DNA of 64,000 nucleotides. Source: Candidatus Nitrotoga arctica (lineage in GTDB: Bacteria > Pseudomonadota > Gammaproteobacteria > Burkholderiales > Gallionellaceae). A model generated the notes under the pieces. The model saw nothing but the letters and a program-made list of their open reading frames with translations, did no database searches and was not told the DNA's origin. Below are positions 37,261 through 47,417 of the stretch, piece by piece. How positions within the stretch are numbered: position 1 is the first letter of the stretch; each line of letters opens with the position of its first letter. The translations under genes and the position numbers were made by a program. Location: the NCBI RefSeq assembly GCF_918378365.1, contig NZ_OU912926.1, forward strand, positions 2,728,001-2,792,000, written 5' to 3'.

Positions 37261-37620
37261 CTATGAATTTTGAACTATGGATTTTGCCGCCTCCCCTGTC
37301 AGGTTGAAGCTCTCACCACAGCCGCACATGCTGCCGACATTGGGATTGTCAAATTTAAACATCTGCTTAAGCCCTTCGGTCACAAAATCTAAACGCGAGC
37401 CGTTAATGTAGGACAGGGTATTGTCATTAAAGACAACCTTGGCGTTATGCGCTTCGAACATATGATCTCCCGCAAGCACTTCATCAGCATAGTCATAGGT
37501 ATAAGCATAGCCGGAGCAGCCCACTTTTTTGACGCCGACGCGAAGAGCAAGGCCTTTCCCACGCTTTGCGAGTTGAGTTTGGATCTGTTTTGCTGCACTT
37601 TCAGTTAATGTAATCGCCAT
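37261..37620 (-). CDS. sufA: A-type Fe-S carrier SufA/IscA
   Basis: The 119-residue protein has the three cluster cysteines of the A-type family, in VGCSGYAYTYDY and the C-terminal SMCGCGESF. It carries clusters to apo-proteins. It lies between iscR and sufB in the operon. Confidence 0.92.
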   Translation of the reverse strand: MAITLTESAAKQIQTQLAKRGKGLALRVGVKKVGCSGYAYTYDYADEVLAGDHMFEAHNAKVVFNDNTLSYINGSRLDFVTEGLKQMFKFDNPNVGSMCGCGESFNLTGEAAKSIVQNS

Positions 37621-37710
37621 TATTTAACTCCTAATAGTAGCCGAATAGAACATCGAGCAAAGGCCAAGGAAAATCTCTAAGCCAATCTCCCTTATAATTT
37701 TAGATCTAGA

Positions 37711-38184
37711 TCACATCGGAACAAGCGCTGGCTTAGCCATACTTTTGTTAATGCTTACCGTCTTAACTTCGGACTTGAGTTTAGTTGCACCGTCGACCAA
37801 GTTCTGCAAGCTTACCCCTGCCATATAGCCATATAAAGCTTCATTAAGCCCCATCCATAAATCATGTGTAATGCATTGTTTCTCGCCATGGCAATTAGCC
37901 TTTCCACCACACCGGGTAGCATCCACTGACTCATCCACTGCTACGACGATGTCGGCGACTGAAATTTGTGCGCTTGGTCGTGCTAGATAATACCCACCAC
38001 CCGGGCCGCGCACTGCAACTACAATGTTGCGCTTACGCAACTTACCGAACAGCTGCTCAAGGTAAGATTGTGAAATTTTTTGGCGCTCACTAATGCTGGA
38101 CAGTGTTACCGGGCCGCATCCGCCATACAACGCCAGATCAGCCATTGCCATCACGGCAAAACGCCCTTTAGTGGTAAGCCGCAT
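37711..38184 (-). CDS. iscR: Rrf2-family Fe-S regulator IscR
   Basis: The start MRLTTKGRFAVMAMAD at 38184 is chosen because it matches the family; the frame extends to 38205. The protein has an N-terminal winged helix and the three cluster cysteines in CGGKANCHGEKQC (about 92-104). It represses or activates suf/isc genes depending on its [2Fe-2S] cluster. It heads the suf operon, which suggests autoregulation. Confidence 0.93.
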   Translation of the reverse strand: MRLTTKGRFAVMAMADLALYGGCGPVTLSSISERQKISQSYLEQLFGKLRKRNIVVAVRGPGGGYYLARPSAQISVADIVVAVDESVDATRCGGKANCHGEKQCITHDLWMGLNEALYGYMAGVSLQNLVDGATKLKSEVKTVSINKSMAKPALVPM

Positions 38185-38355
38185 GATTTCTCCCTGAGTT
38201 TGCATCGCACAAGATCAGCATCTTTATCTGTTATTCATGCCGACGTGAACTAGCTATTTATACTTTAAAAATAGCCGCATGATCATCACTCGAAATTTAT
38301 GAAAATCCTTATTGGGAATAATAAAATACCCAACCAATTTAGTCAACTAATAACT

Positions 38356-39084
38356 TCAGTCAACAATTTTATTCAGGTAATTGGGATCAAACTTGTCGGC
38401 CGTGGCACGTTCCTCTTCGATGTTCACACCCATTTTCTCGAGTTGGTCCAGGATAAGATTGATGCGTTTATCTACCACCATGCCGTGTCCTAACAAGCCG
38501 TGAATAGCTTGCGCCAACGGATCATTCTGGTCATTGCTGATGCCATAAGCATTGAAACCCGGCCTCTTTGTAGCCTCATCAAGGATGCGCGCCGGAATCC
38601 CGGCAGCCGTCGCTCCCATCGGTACATTCTTCACTACCACGGCATTGGAGCCTATCTTGGCGCTATCGCCGATGGTAATAGGACCCAATATTTTGGCACC
38701 GGCCCCAACCACGACACCATTACCTAACGTGGGATGACGTTTGCCCTCTTTCCATGAAGTCCCGCCCAGCGTTACGCCGTGATACAAAGTACAATCATCA
38801 CCGATCTCGGCGGTTTCACCGATCACCACACCCATGCCGTGATCAATGAAAAACCGCCGCCCAATCGTTGCCCCCGGATGAATCTCAATGCCGGTCAAAA
38901 AACGGCCCAAGTGAGACAAAAAGCGCGCCAGCCATTTCAGCTTTGCATACCATAACCAATGTGCCATGCGATGCACCAAGCGCGCATGAAATCCCGGGTA
39001 GCAGGTTATTACCTCAAATACACTGCGCGCTGCTGGATCGCGCGCAAATACGCTGTCTATATCTTCTTTAATCGATTGGAACAT
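38356..39084 (-). CDS. cysE: Serine O-acetyltransferase
   Basis: The 242-residue hexapeptide-repeat enzyme makes O-acetylserine for cysteine synthesis. It has [31 protein letters not shown] with the catalytic His and the left-handed beta-helix repeats. The C-terminal tail is longer than in plain SAT proteins and could mediate CysK binding. Being just before iscR, it links cysteine supply to Fe-S assembly. Confidence 0.95.
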   Translation of the reverse strand: MFQSIKEDIDSVFARDPAARSVFEVITCYPGFHARLVHRMAHWLWYAKLKWLARFLSHLGRFLTGIEIHPGATIGRRFFIDHGMGVVIGETAEIGDDCTLYHGVTLGGTSWKEGKRHPTLGNGVVVGAGAKILGPITIGDSAKIGSNAVVVKNVPMGATAAGIPARILDEATKRPGFNAYGISNDQNDPLAQAIHGLLGHGMVVDKRINLILDQLEKMGVNIEEERATADKFDPNYLNKIVD

Positions 39085-39099
39085 CAGGGCACCTAAAAT

Positions 39100-39915
39100 T
39101 TACTCACTCAATTTATTTTTGTTTTGATCGTCGAGTTTTTGTTGCGTATTGTACTCAGTCGTAACTGTCAAAATACCACGCAGAATGTTCACTTCCTCAG
39201 GCTCCAGCCGTGCACGTGCATATAAACGACGCAATTTTTGCATCAGCTTGGTCGATTGCTTATCCCGTAAAAAACCAATTTCGGTAAGCGTGTCTTCCAA
39301 GTGCCGAAAAAATCTTTCCACCTGTTCCGCCGATGCCGGATTCAGTTCGGGCGGGGCATACTCTCCCTGTCCTGTAGCCAGGCGCAGTTCATAGCCTATC
39401 AGTTGCACCGCAGCCGCCAGATTAAGCGACGTATAAGCCGGGCTGGCAGGAATGCGCACAATGAAATGACAGCGCGCCAACTCATTATTGGTCAAACCGG
39501 ACATTTCGGTACCAAACAGAAGCGCCACAGGTTGCTGCGTTGCCTGCTGCGCCAGTAGCGGCATCGCAGCGCGCGGAGTGAGTACTTCTTGCGAAATGTA
39601 GCGTGCACGTGCCGACATTCCCGCCACCAAAACCACGCCTTGCAACGCCTCGTCCAGCGAGCCACACACAACTGCGTTTTGCAGCACATCTGCCGCGCTG
39701 GCAGCCATCGCATCCGCTTGTTGATCAGGGAAACGTTGTGGATTAATCAAATACAGACTCTGCAGTCCCATGGTCTTCATCGCGCGTGCAGCCGCGCCAA
39801 TATTGCCTGGGTGAGTGGTATGACTCAGTACCACACGTACATTATTTAAAATCTCTGGTTTATCCAAAGTGCAATTCACACTAAAATACGCTATCGGAAC
39901 AATCCGACTGCTCAT
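39100..39915 (-). CDS. trmJ: tRNA (Cm32/Um32) methyltransferase
   Basis: The 271-residue SPOUT enzyme methylates the ribose at position 32 of tRNAs. It shows [39 protein letters not shown] and [23 protein letters not shown], plus the C-terminal helical extension of about 90 residues. The N-terminal 24 residues are longer than usual, so a later start is possible. It is divergent from suhB with 14 bases between the starts. Confidence 0.93.
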   Translation of the reverse strand: MSSRIVPIAYFSVNCTLDKPEILNNVRVVLSHTTHPGNIGAAARAMKTMGLQSLYLINPQRFPDQQADAMAASAADVLQNAVVCGSLDEALQGVVLVAGMSARARYISQEVLTPRAAMPLLAQQATQQPVALLFGTEMSGLTNNELARCHFIVRIPASPAYTSLNLAAAVQLIGYELRLATGQGEYAPPELNPASAEQVERFFRHLEDTLTEIGFLRDKQSTKLMQKLRRLYARARLEPEEVNILRGILTVTTEYNTQQKLDDQNKNKLSE

Positions 39916-39929
39916 TAAAAAGGTTCGTT

Positions 39930-40736
39930 ATGCATCCCATGCTCACCATCGCGGTGAAAGCCGCGCGTCGCGCCGGCAATTTGATCCACCGTGCTGCCGA
40001 TAATCTTGACCACTTAACGGTCACCAAAAAATCTCACTCCGATTATGTCAGTGAGGTGGATCGCGCAGCCGAGCAAGCCATCATCACTACCTTACTGGAT
40101 GCCTACCCAAACCACGCAATTCTAGCAGAAGAGAGTGGTGCCCGAGGCGACTCGGAATATGTTTGGATTATCGACCCGCTTGATGGCACCACTAACTTCC
40201 TGCACGGTTTTCAGCAATACGCCGTGTCCATCGCATTGCAGCACAATGGTGTATTGACCCAGGCAGTAATATATGACCCCACCAAAAATGACCTGTTCAC
40301 CGCCACGCGTGGCAGCGGCGCTTATATAAATGACCGCCGTCTGCGTGTAAGCAAGCGCATCGAACTGGCCGACTGCCTGATAGGCACCGGATTTCCTTAC
40401 ACCAAGTTTGAGTATCTGGATGCCTACATGAACATCTTGCGCGACATGATGCAAAAGACCTCCGGCCTGCGCCGGCCCGGCTCTGCCGCACTTGATCTCG
40501 CCTACACGGCAGCGGGACGCTATGATGGTTTCTTTGAAATTGGCCTTAAACCCTGGGACATCGCGGCAGGATGTTTATTAATTACAGAAGCGGGCGGTCT
40601 GGTAGGTGACATGCAAGGTAACGATACCTTCCTCAAAAGTGGCAACCTTTGTGCAGGTAACCCAAAGGTATTCGCGCAGATGCTGCAAGTAATTGCTCCT
40701 CATCTGACAGAGGGGCTGAAATCCAGTAATTCATAA
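39930..40736 (+). CDS. suhB: Inositol-1-monophosphatase SuhB
   Basis: The 268-residue Mg-dependent phosphatase has the metal-binding motifs [19 protein letters not shown] and, near the C-terminus, [17 protein letters not shown]. In E. coli it also acts with NusA-type factors in ribosomal RNA synthesis. Its start is 14 bases from that of trmJ on the other strand. Confidence 0.95.
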   Translation: MHPMLTIAVKAARRAGNLIHRAADNLDHLTVTKKSHSDYVSEVDRAAEQAIITTLLDAYPNHAILAEESGARGDSEYVWIIDPLDGTTNFLHGFQQYAVSIALQHNGVLTQAVIYDPTKNDLFTATRGSGAYINDRRLRVSKRIELADCLIGTGFPYTKFEYLDAYMNILRDMMQKTSGLRRPGSAALDLAYTAAGRYDGFFEIGLKPWDIAAGCLLITEAGGLVGDMQGNDTFLKSGNLCAGNPKVFAQMLQVIAPHLTEGLKSSNS

Positions 40737-40867
40737 ATGGTTCTAGTGCTAGCTGCAATAATTCGACCACAAAAATTTACGTGAACGTAAAACGTTATGA
40801 GGTAGCTGGAATATCAGAGTAAATGATCTTCCAGCGTGAGGTCTACTTTGCGTCGCTGTAATCTGAA

Positions 40868-43504
40868 CTAAACCAATTTCTTCAACTGATACAATTTTTC
40901 CAGCGCCTCCTTTGGGCTAAGTTCATCAGGCGTGATATCACGCAACGAGGTCAATGCCGGATGTTCTGGCAGTTCGGGCAAGTCCGGCACGGCGCTGAAT
41001 AAATCACCCTGCGGATTTTGTGCCGCGCTATTCTGTTCCAGTGTCTGCAATTGCTTACGTGCAATTTTAATTACGCTCCTCGGCACCCCCGCCAGAGCAG
41101 CCACCTGTAACCCATAGCTCTGGCTTGCCGCACCTTCGCTCACGCTGTGCAAAAATACAATGCTGTGCTTGTGTTCAATGGCGGCGAGATGAACGTTGGC
41201 AAGCTGAGTGTACTCATCGGCAAGCCGGGTCAATTCGAAGTAATGAGTGGCGAACAGGGTGTGGCTACAATTCTCTTCCAGCAAATGACGTGCGATGGCA
41301 TAAGCCAGCGCCAAGCCATCGAAGGTAGAAGTACCGCGTCCGATTTCATCTACTAGAACTAAACTATTCTTGGTCGCGTTGTGCAGGATGTTGGCCGCTT
41401 CCATCATCTCTACCATAAAGGTGGAACGGCCGCTGGCGAGGTCATCCGAAGCACCGATGCGCGTAAAAATCTGGTCAATCTCGCCCAGCACGACTTCATC
41501 TGCCGGAACGAAGCTGCCACAGTGCGCGAGCAATGTAATCAGCGCGACTTGGCGCATATACGTGGATTTGCCGCCCATATTGGGACCGGTGATAAGCAGC
41601 ATCTTGCGCGCGCTGTGCAGTTGGGTATCGTTGGCGATGAATTGCTCCACCTGTGCTTCCACCACCGGATGACGACCGCCACGGATGTGCAATACGGATT
41701 CTGCACTGAATGTTGGCGCGCTGAAATTCAATGTTGAAGCGCGTTCGGCGAAAGTAGCAAGCACATCCAGCTCGGCGATGGCGGCGGCAATGTGTTGCAA
41801 CGGTAAAATATAAGGCGCCAGCTGATCCAGTAATTGTTCGTAGAGCAATTTCTCGCGAGCCAGCGCACGGTCATTGGCAGACAGCGCTTTGTCCTCGAAG
41901 GCTTTGAGTTCCGGTGTGATATAGCGTTCGGCATTTTTCAAGGTCTGGCGACGGCGGTAATCGTCCGGCACTTTGATGGACTGCACAAGCGACACCTCAA
42001 TATAAAAACCATGCACACGGTTGTATTCGACTTTCAGGGTGGCAATGCCGCTGCGCGCCCGTTCGCGTGCTTCCAGCTGCAGCAGGAATTCGCCGCAATT
42101 GGTCTGAATGTTACGCAGTTCATCGAGATCAACATCATAGCCATCAGCGATAACGCCGCCTTCGCGCAGCATGCTCGATGGCTCCGCGCGCAACGTACGT
42201 TGCAACAGCGCGATTAGTTCGGCATCCGGCTGCAAGGCTACGGCCAGATCGTCTATCAGTTTCGAAGCATGGGTATTTGTTAATACTGCATGCAATTGCG
42301 GCAGTTGCGTGAGCGTGTCACGCAAGCCGGATAAATCGCGCGGACGTGCACTACGCAGAGCGATGCGCGCAGTAATGCGTTCTACGTCTACACAGGGTTT
42401 GAGTTGTTCATGAACAGTTTGATAAAGCGCCTGCCTACTGCTGAAGCTCTGCTCCCCCTGCCCCACTTGCGAAAAAGCAGTTGCCTGCAATTTGTCCACT
42501 GCATCCAGCCGTGCACGCAAGGTGATGCGGTCGCGCAGTGGGTGATGAAGCCAGTGGTTAAGCAAACGGCTGCCCATATTACTGGCGCAGGTATCCAGCA
42601 AGGAAAGCAGGGTGGGAGCAGGCTCGCCGCGCAAGGTCTGGGTGATTTCCAGATTGCGCCGAGTGGCGGCATCCATACGCACGAAATCCTCGGCGGCATA
42701 AACCTGAATGGCGTGCACATGGCTGATACCTTGCCCCTGTGTCAGCTTGGCATAACCAAGCAGCGCGCCCGCCGCTTCCAAGCCAAGGGTAAAATTATCA
42801 CATCCGAAACCACTCAGGTCGTGCGTGGCAAACTGTTGGCACAGTGTGCGCCGAGCGGTTTCCAGATCAAAATTCCAAACAGGCAGTGACTTAATGACTG
42901 CTTTGTTTAGTGTCGGCTGAATGGCATTTTCGGCAAGCAGAATTTCTGAAATCTGCAAGCGTTCCAATTCGGCTGGCAAATTGTGTGCATCGGTTTCGCT
43001 GACGAAAAATTTGCCTGAAGCCAGATTCATCCAAGCCAGCCCCACCTTGCCGGAGCGCTCATGCAGCGCCAGCAACAGGCTGTCTTTCTTTTCATCCAAC
43101 AGTGCGGAATCGGTGAGTGTGCCGGGGGTAACGATACGCATCACCTTGCGCTCCACCGGGCCCTTGCTGGTGGCGGGATCGCCGATCTGTTCGCATATGG
43201 CGATCGATTCTCCCAGTTTTACCAGCCGCGCCAAATATTGTTCAGCAGCATGGTAAGGCACGCCCGCCATTTTGATCGGCTGGCCATTGGTTGCGCCGCG
43301 CTGAGTGAGCGTAATGTCGAGCAGCTTGGCAGCGCGAACTGCGTCCTCATGGAATAGCTCGTAAAAATCTCCCATGCGATAGAAAAGCAGCATGTCGGGA
43401 TACTCTGCCTTGATGCGCAGGTATTGTTGCATCATGGGGGTGTGCTTCGAGCCATCTACGCTGCCAGGCGGCGATTTATCAGTTTGTTCTTGTTCTATTT
43501 TCAT
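40868..43504 (-). CDS. mutS: DNA mismatch repair protein MutS
   Basis: The 878-residue protein has the mismatch-binding loop RMGDFYELF (F-x-E) near the N-terminus, the connector and lever domains, Walker A in [14 protein letters not shown], Walker B in [16 protein letters not shown], and the C-terminal [12 protein letters not shown] segment. It recognises mismatches and starts repair with MutL. Its length is normal. Confidence 0.97.
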   Translation of the reverse strand: MKIEQEQTDKSPPGSVDGSKHTPMMQQYLRIKAEYPDMLLFYRMGDFYELFHEDAVRAAKLLDITLTQRGATNGQPIKMAGVPYHAAEQYLARLVKLGESIAICEQIGDPATSKGPVERKVMRIVTPGTLTDSALLDEKKDSLLLALHERSGKVGLAWMNLASGKFFVSETDAHNLPAELERLQISEILLAENAIQPTLNKAVIKSLPVWNFDLETARRTLCQQFATHDLSGFGCDNFTLGLEAAGALLGYAKLTQGQGISHVHAIQVYAAEDFVRMDAATRRNLEITQTLRGEPAPTLLSLLDTCASNMGSRLLNHWLHHPLRDRITLRARLDAVDKLQATAFSQVGQGEQSFSSRQALYQTVHEQLKPCVDVERITARIALRSARPRDLSGLRDTLTQLPQLHAVLTNTHASKLIDDLAVALQPDAELIALLQRTLRAEPSSMLREGGVIADGYDVDLDELRNIQTNCGEFLLQLEARERARSGIATLKVEYNRVHGFYIEVSLVQSIKVPDDYRRRQTLKNAERYITPELKAFEDKALSANDRALAREKLLYEQLLDQLAPYILPLQHIAAAIAELDVLATFAERASTLNFSAPTFSAESVLHIRGGRHPVVEAQVEQFIANDTQLHSARKMLLITGPNMGGKSTYMRQVALITLLAHCGSFVPADEVVLGEIDQIFTRIGASDDLASGRSTFMVEMMEAANILHNATKNSLVLVDEIGRGTSTFDGLALAYAIARHLLEENCSHTLFATHYFELTRLADEYTQLANVHLAAIEHKHSIVFLHSVSEGAASQSYGLQVAALAGVPRSVIKIARKQLQTLEQNSAAQNPQGDLFSAVPDLPELPEHPALTSLRDITPDELSPKEALEKLYQLKKLV

Positions 43505-43554
43505 TCAATTATTTTCGACTTAATTCAAATTACTCCAACCCGCAAAAGCAAAGC

Positions 43555-43580
43555 GTCGGCTTACGCTGCGCTAAGCCGAC
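43555..43580. repeat. Short palindromic intergenic repeat
   Basis: The 26-base inverted repeat GTCGGCTTA / TAAGCCGAC has a short CGCTGCGC centre. It resembles REP-like palindromes that are scattered between genes in proteobacteria. It lies between mutS and an IS630 element. Confidence 0.6.
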
Positions 43581-43640
43581 CTACGAGACTATTGTTATTT
43601 TATTTGCCCTAGTATCTAAACTCATAAATAACGAAACATA

Positions 43641-44804
43641 TATTATACTGTCGCATACCCACCCCATGATGAGGAGCCTGCCATGCGACAGACTGAACTG
43701 TATCTTACCGACGAGGATCGTGAGTTGATCGAGACATATCGTACAAAGGGTTTGCACCATGCCCGAGAAGTCAATCGGGCACATATTTTATCTGCCCTTG
43801 ATCGCGGGATCCCCGAAGCCCAGATCATGGCAGTTCTCGGCGTTGGACGAACCGCCATCTGGCGGACACGAAGCGCATATCTGGAGGATGGTGCCGAATA
43901 TGCACTGTGCGATGTCGCGCGTCCCGGCAAGCCTCGGCAGTTTGCTACCGACGTCGAGGCGAAGATTACCGCTCTGGCCTGCTCGGAGCCGCCGGAAGGT
44001 GCCAGGCGCTGGACGCTCGAGTTGCTGGAACAGGCAGCGCAGAGGCAGGCGGATATTGGTCCGATCAGCCGCGAGACTATTCGCCGGCTGCTAAAAAAAA
44101 CTGTCTCAAGCCATGGTGCAAGGTGATGTGGTGCATTGGCGCTTTGACCGAAGAATACCGGCAGCGAATGTATGACCTGCTCGATCTTTATGCCCGTCCG
44201 TTCCGGGCGGAAGAACCCGTGGTCTGTTTGGACGAGAAGAGCAAGCAGCTGCTCAAGGATACGCGGCCCCCTTTGCCAACCCAGCCCAACTCGTCCGCGA
44301 AGCAGGATTACGAGTATGTCCGCGCCGGTACTTGCAACCTGTTCGTGGCGGTCGAGCCAAAAGGAGGGCGGCGGACGGTCGTGATCACCGATCATCGCGC
44401 CAAGACCGACTTCGTGGCTTTCATACAGCACCTGCTCAAGCAGGTTTATGTCACGGCGCAGCGTATCCATCTGGTGATGGACAATCTCAACACCCACTTT
44501 CGCAAGTGCTTCGAGGAAGTGCTCGGTGCCAAGGAAGCAAAGGCACTGCTGCGACGTGTAGTCTTTCACTACACGCCGAAACATGCCAGTTGGCTCAACA
44601 TGGCTGAAATCGAAATCGGTATTCTTGACCGCCAGTGCCTTGATCGACGCCTGCCAGACCGTGTTACGCTCACCGCCGAAGTGAATGCTTGGCAGTTGCG
44701 CCGTAACATGGAGCAACGTGGCATTGAGTGGACGTTCACTCGGCAGGATGCAGATACAAAAATGGCTAGACATTATGTTTTGTAATTAATGGGTTGTTAT
44801 ACTA
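43641..44804 (+). mobile_element. IS630-family insertion sequence, frameshift type
   Basis: The element of about 1.16 kb carries a transposase in two overlapping frames. The ends start with TATTATACTG on the left and, on the minus strand at the right, TAGTATAACAA; they are only weakly similar to each other, so the limits are approximate. A flanking TA target is likely. It sits in or next to a decayed minus-strand gene. Confidence 0.75.
43683..44785 (+). CDS. IS630 transposase with putative -1 frameshift
   Basis: The first frame (43683-44126, 147 residues) has the helix-turn-helix part (NRAHILSALDRGIPEAQIM, VLGVGRTAIWRT). The second frame, shifted by -1, has the DDE domain: VVCLDEKSKQLL, HLVMDNLNTH and PKHASWLNMAEIEIGIL. 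The frames join at a run of eight A (44093-44100) in CTAAAAAAAACTG, a classical slippery site for programmed frameshifting. The joined product would be about 367 residues. A real frameshift mutation or a sequencing error in the homopolymer is the alternative. Confidence 0.8.
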
Positions 44805-45073
44805 GTACACCGTGCTGTTCGGTTCTATCAGTAAACCGTCCAACCATTCCTCAAACTCCTCGTAATTTTTCTTGGAGAATATTTTGCACTGGAATCGCTT
44901 GATCTCATCGTCCACAACCTTGCGCTTACATAGATTATGCATGTCCTTATCTGTCGTTAGTGCGTTTACATAAGGCACAAATGCAGAAACGTGGTCAATA
45001 TCGTTTTGGCGAGACAGGCCAACGTAATTAAAGGGGCCAGGCTCGCATTGTTTGCCAGGAGCACTGGAATCTC
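44802..45073 (-). pseudogene. Gene remnant next to IS630
   Basis: An open minus-strand frame without a start reads ...NYVGLSRQNDIDHVSAF, then LTTDKDMHNLCKRK and FEEWLDGLLIEPNSTV, and stops in the IS end (TAC TAG). If the IS is removed the frame would run on for about 20 codons to a stop near 43581. The sequence looks like genuine coding DNA. LTTDKDMHNL is weakly reminiscent of PIN-type proteins, but I do not recognise the family. Confidence 0.45.
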
Positions 45074-45128
45074 ACAGACTGCCCCCGTTTTTCAGACTAC
45101 TATCGCCATGCAACACCCAACATCGGCA

Positions 45129-45461
45129 TCAACCGATGGTCAGCTTGACCGGCTTGCCGACGCGACTAAGCATTTCCACCAGCGTGTCGATGGTGAACTT
45201 GGCCGTTTTCTTGTTCACCACATCAGACACGCGCGGCCGCGAGACCATTAGAATCTCGGCAGCCTCGGCCTGCTTTAAGTGATGTTCCACAATCCAGGTA
45301 GACAGCTCTTCCATCAGTTGCTGTTTCAGCAGCCGCGTGTCATTAATCTGTTTGCGGGACGCAGCCTGTAGGCGCTTGGCCTCGTCCGGCGCAAAACCCA
45401 GTTCCAAGAAGAGGTTCGCGCCCGGCTTTGTCACATGGCGAATTTCGGTGTCAATCGTCAT
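45129..45461 (-). CDS. HigA-like XRE antitoxin
   Basis: The 110-residue protein has a helix-turn-helix (about 60-100) with LKQAEAAEILMVSRPRVSDVV and a C-terminal strand pair (VGKPVKLTIG). It is the antitoxin partner of the upstream toxin, whose stop it overlaps by four bases. The antitoxin is expected to neutralise the toxin and repress the shared promoter. Confidence 0.87.
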   Translation of the reverse strand: MTIDTEIRHVTKPGANLFLELGFAPDEAKRLQAASRKQINDTRLLKQQLMEELSTWIVEHHLKQAEAAEILMVSRPRVSDVVNKKTAKFTIDTLVEMLSRVGKPVKLTIG

Positions 45462-45802
45462 TTCTTTGCCTTTCTCGAGTTAACCACGGCGCGATAACGC
45501 GCCTCGGCAATAGCTTTGTCCTGCTTGCTGCTCACCTGGGTCTTCTTCTGGAAGCAATGCAGGACGTAGATGGCTTCCTCGAATTTGGCGATATACATCA
45601 CACGGTAGACGCCGCTCGCGTCCTTGACGCGAATCTCTTTCGTGCCAGCACCCACGTCATCGAACGGCTTCCAGTCGGTCGGCTCAAGCCCAGCCTGGAC
45701 CTTGCTCAATTGGAAGCCTGCTTCCTTTCTTGGATCTTGCGGAAATGCCAGCAGATCGTCGTAGGCAGACCCCACCCAACGGATCTCTTTTTCATCGTCC
45801 AT
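45458..45802 (-). CDS. RelE/ParE (Gp49/HigB-like) toxin
   Basis: The 114-residue protein has the Gp49-like motif pattern: GSAYDDLLAFPQDPRKEAGFQL, KPFDDVGAGTKEIRV, YRVMYIAKFEEAIYVLHCFQKKTQ and a C-terminal Lys/Arg tail. Such toxins cut mRNA at the ribosome. The toxin-first order is typical of higBA. A near-palindrome TATAAAATATTATA lies just upstream (about 45816-45829) and could be the -10 region or operator. Confidence 0.87.
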   Translation of the reverse strand: MDDEKEIRWVGSAYDDLLAFPQDPRKEAGFQLSKVQAGLEPTDWKPFDDVGAGTKEIRVKDASGVYRVMYIAKFEEAIYVLHCFQKKTQVSSKQDKAIAEARYRAVVNSRKAKK

Positions 45803-46016
45803 AAAATTTATATGTATAAAATATTATACGCGCCTGTGGTGCAAGTCAAGATGCTTTATAAAGAGAATCATCCGGTCGTCACCTCACTCCAGCAAGATTG
45901 ATCCAAGCGCTGGGTAGAGGCTATTCAATTATTTAAGCCTTATTGCAGTACTGTTGTTCCTTGAGAAGCTCCCATTAGTTTATCTCGATTTTTTATTATT
46001 GCCTTCTTCAGTCAGG

Positions 46017-47231
46017 CTAACTACTTGGCATATTCACATGCTCTGGACGAAATCCGATTCCAATCAATCTGGCAGGAATCCGACGCAGGAATGGGAAGCG
46101 TGCCAAGAGTCGGATAAAAATCGGTGGTGAGAGCTGACCCTCACCATGCAACACGCGACTAATGACGCGGTTTTGAATGAAGAGTTGCATCCTTTGCGTC
46201 ATATGCGTCGGCCACTCGCGTCGTTGCTGGACTCGGCGCAGATCTTCGGTAGTCAATTTGTTCGCACGTAACGGTGCAGCCAGCAAATTCGCTGCGGCGA
46301 TTGCATCCTGGATCGCAAGATTGATACCGACGCCAGCGACCGGCGACATTGCGTGCGCTGCATCACCGAGACAAAGAAGGCCCGGGCGATACCACTGACG
46401 TAATCGATCAACCTGAACGGTGAGCAATTTTATCTCTTCCCAGTCTTGGAGTTCGTCGACACGGTCGGCCATAAATGGTGCAAGCTGCACGAGGTCGCTG
46501 CGGAACACGGATAGCCCTCTCTCTCGAATCTGCGCATGTGAGCCTTTCGGGATGACAAAGCCGCACTGCCAGTAATCGCCTCGGCTCAGCATGATGAATA
46601 TCCGACCGGCATCGAAACGGCCGATAGGATATTCTGAATCGTCAGGCCGTCGTGAGAGCCGGAACCATAACACGTCCATCGGTGCGCCTAAATCCTCAAC
46701 CTGCAAGCCTGCCTGTGCGCGGACAACTGAATGTCGACCATCTGCTCCCACGACCAGGCTCGCGTGCACCGTTAATGGTCCGTCCGGACTCATCGCCTGA
46801 ACGCCAACGACATGCCCCGCTTCTTCAATGAGTCCAGTCACTTCAGAGTGCATCCGCAAGCTGAATGTTGGGTAGCAAACGGCACGATCGGCGAGGAAAT
46901 TCAGGAAATCCCACTGCGGCATAAAAGCGATAAAACGGCACTGGGTTTTCAGATGGGTGAAATCCGCTATCGTCAGTTTCAAATTACCAAACTGACCATT
47001 GATCTGCGGCGCTTCTTGGTGTGGCAATTTCAATAGGTCTCTGAGTAATCCCAGTTCATGCATAACTTCCAGCGTCGAGGGATGAATCGTGTCTCCCCGG
47101 AAGTCCCTCAGAAAGTCCGCATGCTTTTCTAAAACCAATACCTCAACGCCCGCACGAGCCAATAGCAAACCCAGCATCATGCCCGCTGGACCACCCCCCG
47201 CAATGCAACATTGTACTGTTACCGTATTCAT
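46017..47231 (-). CDS. FAD-dependent monooxygenase, PHBH/UbiH type
   Basis: The 404-residue flavoprotein has the FAD motif CCIAGGGPAGMMLGLLLARAG, the DG motif in VVGADGRHSVVRAQAG, and the second FAD motif GLLCLGDAAHAMSPVAGVGINLAIQDA. It likely hydroxylates an aromatic substrate with NAD(P)H and O2. The substrate is not clear from sequence. It stands alone upstream of malY on the same strand. Confidence 0.88.
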   Translation of the reverse strand: MNTVTVQCCIAGGGPAGMMLGLLLARAGVEVLVLEKHADFLRDFRGDTIHPSTLEVMHELGLLRDLLKLPHQEAPQINGQFGNLKLTIADFTHLKTQCRFIAFMPQWDFLNFLADRAVCYPTFSLRMHSEVTGLIEEAGHVVGVQAMSPDGPLTVHASLVVGADGRHSVVRAQAGLQVEDLGAPMDVLWFRLSRRPDDSEYPIGRFDAGRIFIMLSRGDYWQCGFVIPKGSHAQIRERGLSVFRSDLVQLAPFMADRVDELQDWEEIKLLTVQVDRLRQWYRPGLLCLGDAAHAMSPVAGVGINLAIQDAIAAANLLAAPLRANKLTTEDLRRVQQRREWPTHMTQRMQLFIQNRVISRVLHGEGQLSPPIFIRLLARFPFLRRIPARLIGIGFRPEHVNMPSS

Positions 47232-47417
47232 ATCCGTCCTTACGAGTAAAGGGAAACATGAAGCAACGAAAGGCTATATTGCGAAACAGAACTTCACAAA
47301 AACAAAAGATAAACTAGAAATTTCAGCATTCCTTGTGCCGAAATTTACGCTCAATTTACTTATAAAATACGCTCGAATACAAAGCACGGAGATAGTTTTG
47401 CATGGGTCCCGATGTAT

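Noticed and set aside
43643..44773. Long minus-strand frame of 376 codons across the second IS630
   Set aside because: It is antisense to a transposase with clear DDE motifs, and its translation has no recognisable domain.
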